A stretch of DNA of 64,000 bases, from the NCBI GenBank assembly GCA_964030475.1, contig CAXIPT010000001.1:24323595-24387594 (forward strand). Reading direction: 5' to 3'. Below are positions 54,711 to 64,000 of this stretch, piece after piece; position 1 is the stretch's first letter; each line of letters begins with the position of its first letter. The notes under the pieces are model-generated. The model saw only the letters and a list, made by a program, of their open reading frames with translations, did not search any database and was not told the DNA's origin. The translations under genes were made by a program, and so were the position numbers. The stretch comes from Tethya wilhelma (Eukaryota; Porifera; Demospongiae; Tethyida; Tethyidae).

Positions 54711-57700
54711 TCTTCCTTCTTGACAAAAGGCAGTGTCAGAGCAAACTCCAGCAGATTCTTAGGAGGGGGTTCCTTCAGCTTCAGGGAGAAGGTCTGGTCT
54801 ATCTTCTTGGCCCACACACCACCAGGCATCATCTTCAACAATTCATACACCTTCACTGCCAGCTCTTCCTTGGAGTAAGAGCCGAAGGAAGTGGTCTTGG
54901 AGGAGAGAGACGACGGGGGAGGGGAGGAACTCCTGGAGCTACTGGGGGAGCTGCTGCCACTGGATGTGGGAAGATAGTGGGAGAACGAACCAAGGACCTC
55001 GTAGTCCTTCACCTGGAGAGAGGGGAGGGAGAGAGACAATAGAGAGATGGGTGAGAGGGTGTGCGTACATAGGAGTGAATGATGATTGAATAGTATACAA
55101 GATAAAAATTCTTCCTTTAGTGCAATCTAGCTACAGCTCAAATGGTGTCCACAAAAAGCATGGGTTGTCAATGGTAAAAAATACAGACCTTCAATGTACA
55201 CAATCAAAACACACAAAGTGTACTATACATTAATACAGTGTACAGCATGGGTCATACATAAGTACAGTCAACATGCATTGTAGCTTGAAGGACTCACATT
55301 AATGGCTGGTTCTTTCTTCTCTTTCTTCTTGTTGAGCTGGCAGAATGGAACACCGTAAACCTTCAGCTTGATACCCTCTCTGACCTCACTGAGAATCTGC
55401 AGTACAATGACAGCAATATACAAGAGTATAAAGAGGTTCTACAGTACATACATGTACACATAAAAATTCAAACTGTCTTATCTTAAGAAACAATCACAAA
55501 CCTAAAGGAAGCCTCCCAAATTATGCCTGTTTGGGCAAGTATATACTGTAGTAAATTGGCTAAAGGATGGGCCATTCAGGTGCTTATTTACATTTAAGAC
55601 TCGATGGAATACAAAAATTCAGGCAGCCACCAAGAGTTGTACCCAGAGCCACTGATTTGAGCCACCAGTTGGAAATACATGTACACATCACACATCATAC
55701 CCCCTTCCCACTAGTCCTACAAGTACAGTAGCATGTGTACCTTCATATCCCAAAGTGGTCTCTCAAAGAAGAGCATGACTGCTGGAAACATTCCCTTGTT
55801 GTTCTGGTAGCCGGAGTAGAGGAGGAACTTGATGACTGACACTCCGTGAGGGAGCTTGTCCTCACGATGTTTGTTGGCTATGACCCCTGTCGCACACACC
55901 TGGAGAGAGAGAGAGAACAGGAGGATAATTATTGTGAGGATGGTAGTACCATACAGTACTTTATAGCATTTTCATGAATGCAAACATTTTCCGATGTTAT
56001 ATGTATCTCTTGCAAATGAGAAGTGTGGCACTCGGAATTTCGTGAACAAAACTTTGATAAATAGAAATAGCAATCCAGGAAATCAGCTAATGCTTTACTC
56101 CACGAAAATTTTCCTTTTCTAAGCTCAACAAAATGAGTCACAGCTGATTTTATGAATCTTATTTCTTAGCACTCTTGAGGCATTGATGAGTGCTAAATTG
56201 ATTCTAATTAAGGAGCAGTCTCAAAGACACCACACTAATTACCTCCTCCAACAATCAACGTGACAATGAGGTGAAATTGAAGTCAAAACTATCAACACCT
56301 CCACACAAAGGAAACTTAATGCTTAGTAAAGAAAAATTTAAACCAATATAGAGTTCATGAGCAGCCATAATCTATAAATTTCCTTCATGAAGAGCAGCAG
56401 AAAAATTTTCTTGCTAGGAGTTTTTGCAAAACAGTCGTTTACAGCTGGCAGCATTTTATATCTCAGTGAAGAACTTAGCTTGAAACACAAAGTTTAGCTA
56501 AAAAGAGCTTAAGGATATTCTCACCATTTTGTTTGACGGGAGTGGTACTCTCATATTCATGTCTTTGATGGACACTGTCTCAGCTTGTCTCTTAGCAGTG
56601 GAGCTCAATCCAGAACCTGTAGAGTAAACAAAAAATGTATATACACTACAGTACATATTACTATGCTGAGAACAATCTAATTGCGTGATTGTAGTATCTG
56701 AATGATAGAATGTGCACAGACAATGGCTCCAGTATATTCAACAACAGAAATGCACTGCATAGCACTATACACAATAAAAAGGCATGTAGCCCAAAACAAC
56801 ACAAACACGATGTCAAAACACCGATGTACACAACCCAACTATACACACAAATGGTTGTAGCATCTTGGATAATTCGACTCTTAAGTTTAACGTATGCCAT
56901 GGGTACAACTTGAAATAAACTTATGACTCAAATTTAATTTTTTGATATCATTCTTGCAATTCTGTGGTTATATATGCATCCATAAACTCAACACTGTTAT
57001 CCTTTTTTGAGCTCAAGAAGTAAACAAACCAAAATACATTACAGTGTGTGCACAACAAATCTCACCTTTTGCCTTTGAAGATACCACTCCTCCTTTTCCA
57101 ACTCCTTCATCGGACGCTCTTGGTCTTAGACGCTGCTTGGCAGGGACTCTAGCAGGAGGCTGAGAAGATGTAGACGACGAACGTTGCTTCTCATTGGTCC
57201 GTGAAGAGGAGGAAGACGGGGACAAGGGAGTACCCCCGGAAGACCTTGAGGGCGGAGAGAAGGGACTGCTGGTTGTACCGCCGGAAGACGTGGGTCTGAA
57301 TGAAGTACTACTACTGCTGTTACTGCTGCTAGAGAAGGATGACTGATGGGATGAATATGACGATGAAGGATGTTGGGACTTGAGTCTCGGTGGAGCGTTA
57401 AAGATGGCACGATTTGGACCTCCTGTACATGTAGCCATGGTAAAAGGGAAGCAATAAAAGATTAAAAAAAAAAACGTTTTTATTCCTAAAAAAATCCCAC
57501 CAAATTTTGCATAACAAACAAACGTACATCATCAAACCTTAAGATCAACAATTAATTTTTATAAAGTCTTGAATGTCACAATGTTTGCACATGTGTACAA
57601 GTGTGATACTGTACAGTATGTATACTTTTATTTACACCATAGGTAAAATTTAATAATTATGTTAGTGTGAGTTTTAAGCACACAAAATTAATACAGACAC

Positions 57701-59121
57701 ATATACCTGACTCTACATCAGGTGGGGGATCCACTGGAGCCAACAATGGACGGCAGGGCAGGTTTTGAGAGTGAGGTGGATGATGGGAAGGGGGTGATTT
57801 GTGAGAGCGGGGAGGGGGTGAAGGTGATTTGTGAGGGGGTGGAGGGGGTGATTTGTGAGGGTGGTGATGGGGTGATGGTATATTGTGAGGGAGTGAAGGG
57901 GAAGCAGATGGTTTGTGAGGGTGGTGAAGGGGTGATGGTAGATTGTGAGGGCACGAAGGGGGAGCGGATGGTTTGTGAGGGTGGGGAGGGTAGGGAGGCA
58001 TGTGAGGCTGAGGAAAATAGCGAGGCATGTGAGGCTGGAGAGGGTAGTGAGGCATGTGAGGCTGGGGAGGGCAGTGAGGCATGTGAGGGGGGAAAGGGGG
58101 AGGCATGAAAGGGAGGAGGGGTCGGGGAAGAAAGGGAGGGGGGAGGCATGAGTGACATGGACAGCAGCACATGGGTGTCGGGAGAAGACCAAGACATCCT
58201 GAAGATAAGAACAGACAGCCCAACAACAAAAGAGCTATCACAAGTGATAACACATGCAAGTTTATAGAGAGCTGGATCATTAGGATTCCACTAGCAGAGA
58301 TTAGCGATTGGTTGTGAAGTAGTAGTGTGTGCAATAGTAGGAAGGGCTTCATTGAAGGATCACAATGTAGTGGGAAGGAGCTCTGGTCAGGAAGCAAAAA
58401 AGCTTGTAGAAAATAAAATTAATCCTGCAAAATTTCGTGTTTTACAACACACAATTTTTTTTTCCTTTTCTGGAGTGGTGCAAGCTTACAAGCTAGTCTT
58501 ACATTGTGACATTCAATTGAACCAGATTAGGTATTGCATGAATCAACACATTGTCAGTGAATCACAGTGACCGAATCAAACCATCCCTCAATATAAATTG
58601 ATCAATACTAAAAATCACACAATGTAACACACACAGTACACCATACCTTGGACTCTGAAAGGCTTGCCAAACTTGGTTCTGGCACCACCACCACCACCAC
58701 CTCTGTTCCCTCTTCCATACGGGGACCTTGCTGCTTGGGGGCCGTAGCGTGATTTCTTTGTGAACCCCTGCATGTTTTGAGGGGTCCTCACGACAGCTGG
58801 CGGGGGGAGCAATGATTTCTTCACTTTAGGCTTTTTCTGTAAAGCAACAAACTTTGCAATCTGTGCCGTCTGTTCATTGGCAACGGCGAAGCACGTCAGT
58901 TCGCCTGTGACTCCCTGACCGATGCGAACCACGTCCGTCTGAGCTTGAAGGAAATCATCAAGATTTCTGTAGCCAAACTCTCGAAAGGGAATTTCTTTTC
59001 CGGTCACTTTTTTGTAGTCCGAGTACAAGTGTCTCAGTGGCACACCACGTGGTGCTGACAACAGCACCGACCGAAGATATTTCTTGGTCTTGTCCAACAG
59101 TTCTTGCTTTGACTGACTCAT
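54711..59121 (-). CDS. TDRD7: TDRD7-like LOTUS-Tudor protein, 5' half (seven exons)
   Basis: Exons on the minus strand: 59121-58647, 58198-57707, 57422-57066, 56616-56525, 55899-55741, 55396-55298, 55012-54711; all junctions are GT-AG and phases fit. Exon 1 starts MSQSKQELLDKTKKYLRSVL and carries a LOTUS/OST-HTH domain (about residues 5-100; IPFREFGYRNLDDFLQ, GELTCFAVANEQTAQIAKFV) very like the first LOTUS of TDRD7. Exon 2 is a His/Pro-rich repeat region, exon 3 is Ser-rich, and exon 7 ends in a further LOTUS-like fold (KVYELLKMMPGGVWAKKI). In other animals the family works in germ granules with the piRNA and mRNA-control machinery. The last exon ends in phase 2, and no compatible next exon is seen before the gaps at 54601 and 51960; Tudor-coding exons appear only in copies at 31-51 kb. 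Confidence 0.8.
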
Positions 59122-59624
59122 GGTGCTTCAATACTTTTACCAAGGGGGACAGTTCAGTTTCTTTTCAAGATACAGCTGAAATCACAAATGCTGCAAAATC
59201 TTTCTTTTGCTTTTTTTTCGTGACAAAATTTTATATAGTCCAACAGTCTAAACACCTTTGTGGTCAAATTTCGGTCTTATTTCAGCACAAAAGGCACTTT
59301 TTAGACCTTTCTTTTTGAGAGTTAACTGACTTTTTGGAGCAAGTTACAGTCTTTTTGTCAAGGCCAAACTTTTTTGCCTCTTTTCAGGCGCTTTAGTTTC
59401 TTTAAGGCCTTTCTTTTTCGCCTCTTTTAACCAACAAGGCAAAGCCCCTTGCTTCTCCTCAAGACAGAGGAGCACAAAATCCCACCACTTCTCTCCAACT
59501 GACAACGTGCAGCCAGTCTTCTGTCTGTGTAGCATGTGACTTGCACGTGATCTATCTACACCCACGTGGTCAATTTTTATTTGTTGAGTCAGCACACCGT
59601 GTGTTCAGAGTCAGCATCTTGAAC
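59122..59624. promoter_or_regulatory. Shared upstream region of TDRD7 and ERCC3
   Basis: 503 bp between two divergent start codons. No TATA box with good spacing was found. The arrangement implies a bidirectional promoter (inference). Confidence 0.5.
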
Positions 59625-62854
<3,230 letters not shown>

Positions 62855-63344
62855 ATGATGATGGATAGGTATACTATAGATAGATGTCATTGATTCTCAC
62901 ATTGTATTCATTCATGCCTACCTATGCCAATAGCAAAATCAGTCATATGTTATTTGATTAATCATGCAGTGGATAAAGTATATATATCATTACTTTTTGT
63001 TCTTGACCAAGTTGTAAAAATTTACTGTAAAAATATAAGCAATGAAGCGAGGCAAGTCTCTGAATTTTAGCACATGATTACCTCAATTTCATGAGTCAAT
63101 TACAAGTTTGAATTCCATCGTTATAAATGTCGGTCGTTTGTCTCATTAGTCAATGCAAGCAATCACATGACTAATTTGGATGAAGTAACAAGCATGTAGA
63201 ATGCAGGTACACAGTAACGTATGAGAGTTGGGCACGTGCAAAAATGACATGGTTTTAGAGTACTTTGACTGGAGTGAAATGTTATAAGGTGATCCTAGTC
63301 CAAATGCTTGAAAAGTTTGTTTGGCAATGTCATCCAAACCTAGA
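62855..63344. other. ERCC3 3' flank, no gene seen
   Basis: AT-rich and non-coding. Confidence 0.6.
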
Positions 63345-63549
63345 TTTGTGAACTCCTGCATGTTTTGATGGGTCCTCAAAACATCTAGCGGACCAAGTTT
63401 GTTCAGCACTCTTTAGGCTTTTTCTGTAATGCAACAAATTTTTCAAACTGTGCCGTACCACTGTGATGGCAAAGTGTCTCACTTCATGGATCTGTGACTA
63501 CTAGACGGATACAAACCATGCACATCCATATGAGCTTGAAGGAAACGTT
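63345..63549 (-). pseudogene. Decayed copy of TDRD7 exon 1 (part)
   Basis: Matches 58760-58960 in order (CTGCATGTTTTGA-GGGTCCTC, TTTAGGCTTTTTCTGTAA-GCAACAAA, CTGTGCCGT, GAGCTTGAAGGAAA) with many substitutions and indels. The LOTUS frame is not recoverable. Confidence 0.8.
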
Positions 63550-63550
63550 C

Positions 63551-63757
63551 AGATTACTCCAGAGAGGTGATTTAATAGTCAGTTATGTACCACTATTATG
63601 AGAGTACAGGAGTGTAAATAATATATCTTCAAAATGTTTCATTTGTCTGTTTGTAGGAGACTCCTGATGATGAGTCTTCCAGTAGTATGTGGTTTATCAT
63701 TCCTGGAGCTGCTTCTTCATCAGTTGAGAGCTAGGAGCCAGACATCGATCTCTAGAG
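63551..63757 (+). pseudogene. Decayed copy of ERCC3 exons 2-3
   Basis: The exon 2 remnant (TTACTCCAGAGAG|GTGATT) ends at 63566. The intron matches 59861-59933. The exon 3 copy (63657-63757) reads ETPDDESSSSMWFIIPGAAS to a TAG at 63732, then a donor AGAG|GTATGAG. It joins directly to the TDRD7 exon 1 copy, with the promoter between them deleted. Confidence 0.8.
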
Positions 63758-64000
63758 GTATGAGACTATACAATTGTACATGCAGCACTCAGACAGTCTG
63801 GTATCTCTATGTCAGTATAAGAATTATTATGTAGGGACAATTTGGAGCTTGAACTTTTGAGCATTAGTTAGTGACATTTAAATACCCATGTACTATTAAT
63901 TTCGTCAATAAGCAGTGTTATAGTTATTAATTTTAAACACTTGCTTTCCATGCAGGATAAGTATGGAGCCAATTAGGATAGTAAAATTCTAGAGCTAAAG
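63758..64000. other. Window end, no gene seen
   Basis: Non-coding. Confidence 0.5.

Noticed and set aside
57722..58108. Plus-strand frame with Glu/Gly-rich repeats
   Set aside because: Antisense shadow of the His/Pro-rich TDRD7 exon 2, produced by the tandem repeat composition.

Overview
The window looks like nuclear DNA of a demosponge, plausibly Amphimedon or a close relative. This is inferred from the AT-rich composition, short introns, animal-type TDRD7 and XPB (ERCC3) genes, a TRIM-NHL gene, and a tandem family of single-exon receptor-like membrane proteins of a type I associate with sponges and cnidarians. No tool was run; all homology calls come from reading the sequence and comparing copies within the window. 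Single N characters at 26198, 28494, 51960, 54601 and 59949 behave like collapsed assembly gaps.

Left and middle (0-51 kb): eight plus-strand members of one receptor-like family, here called R1 to R8. R1 (95-2845), R3 (12248-15118), R6 (33894-35921) and R7 (45670-47697) are open. R2, R4, R5 and R8 are broken; R5 is broken by a single 4-bp insertion. R1-R4 are long forms: signal peptide, a beta-helix-like N-terminal domain, a Cys-rich region, 8-9 membrane segments and a cytosolic tail. R5-R8 are short forms without the beta-helix part. R6, R7, R8 and R5 share a promoter block (TATA about 30 bp before a TCAGA initiator, shortened in R8) and a short predicted 5'UTR intron.

Between the receptors lie minus-strand copies of the 3' (Tudor) part of a TDRD7-like gene, so the duplicated unit is [TDRD7 3' exons, minus] + [receptor, plus]. 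The fullest copy (37.4-44.2 kb) has two Tudor domains and several frame breaks. The intergenic DNA is dense in foldback elements and MITEs. It also holds a Penelope-like remnant (21.2-22.3 kb) with a recognisable hammerhead ribozyme on the minus strand.

Right part (51-64 kb): a C-terminal fragment of a Cys-rich secreted protein between two gaps; the 5' half of TDRD7 (minus, seven exons, LOTUS domains, 54711-59121); and, head to head with it, ERCC3/XPB (plus, 59625-62854), whose middle is lost in the gap at 59949. A decayed partial copy of this head-to-head pair lies at 63.3-63.8 kb.

Most unusual signals: (1) recurrent 4-bp insertions of one form (XY becomes XY-reverse complement-XY, mostly TGCA) separating paralogous copies and causing several of the frameshifts; (2) the antiparallel receptor/TDRD7 duplication array; (3) the hammerhead ribozyme; (4) an NHL contig that appears inserted into a MITE by misassembly; (5) an ITIM-like tyrosine motif in the receptor tails.
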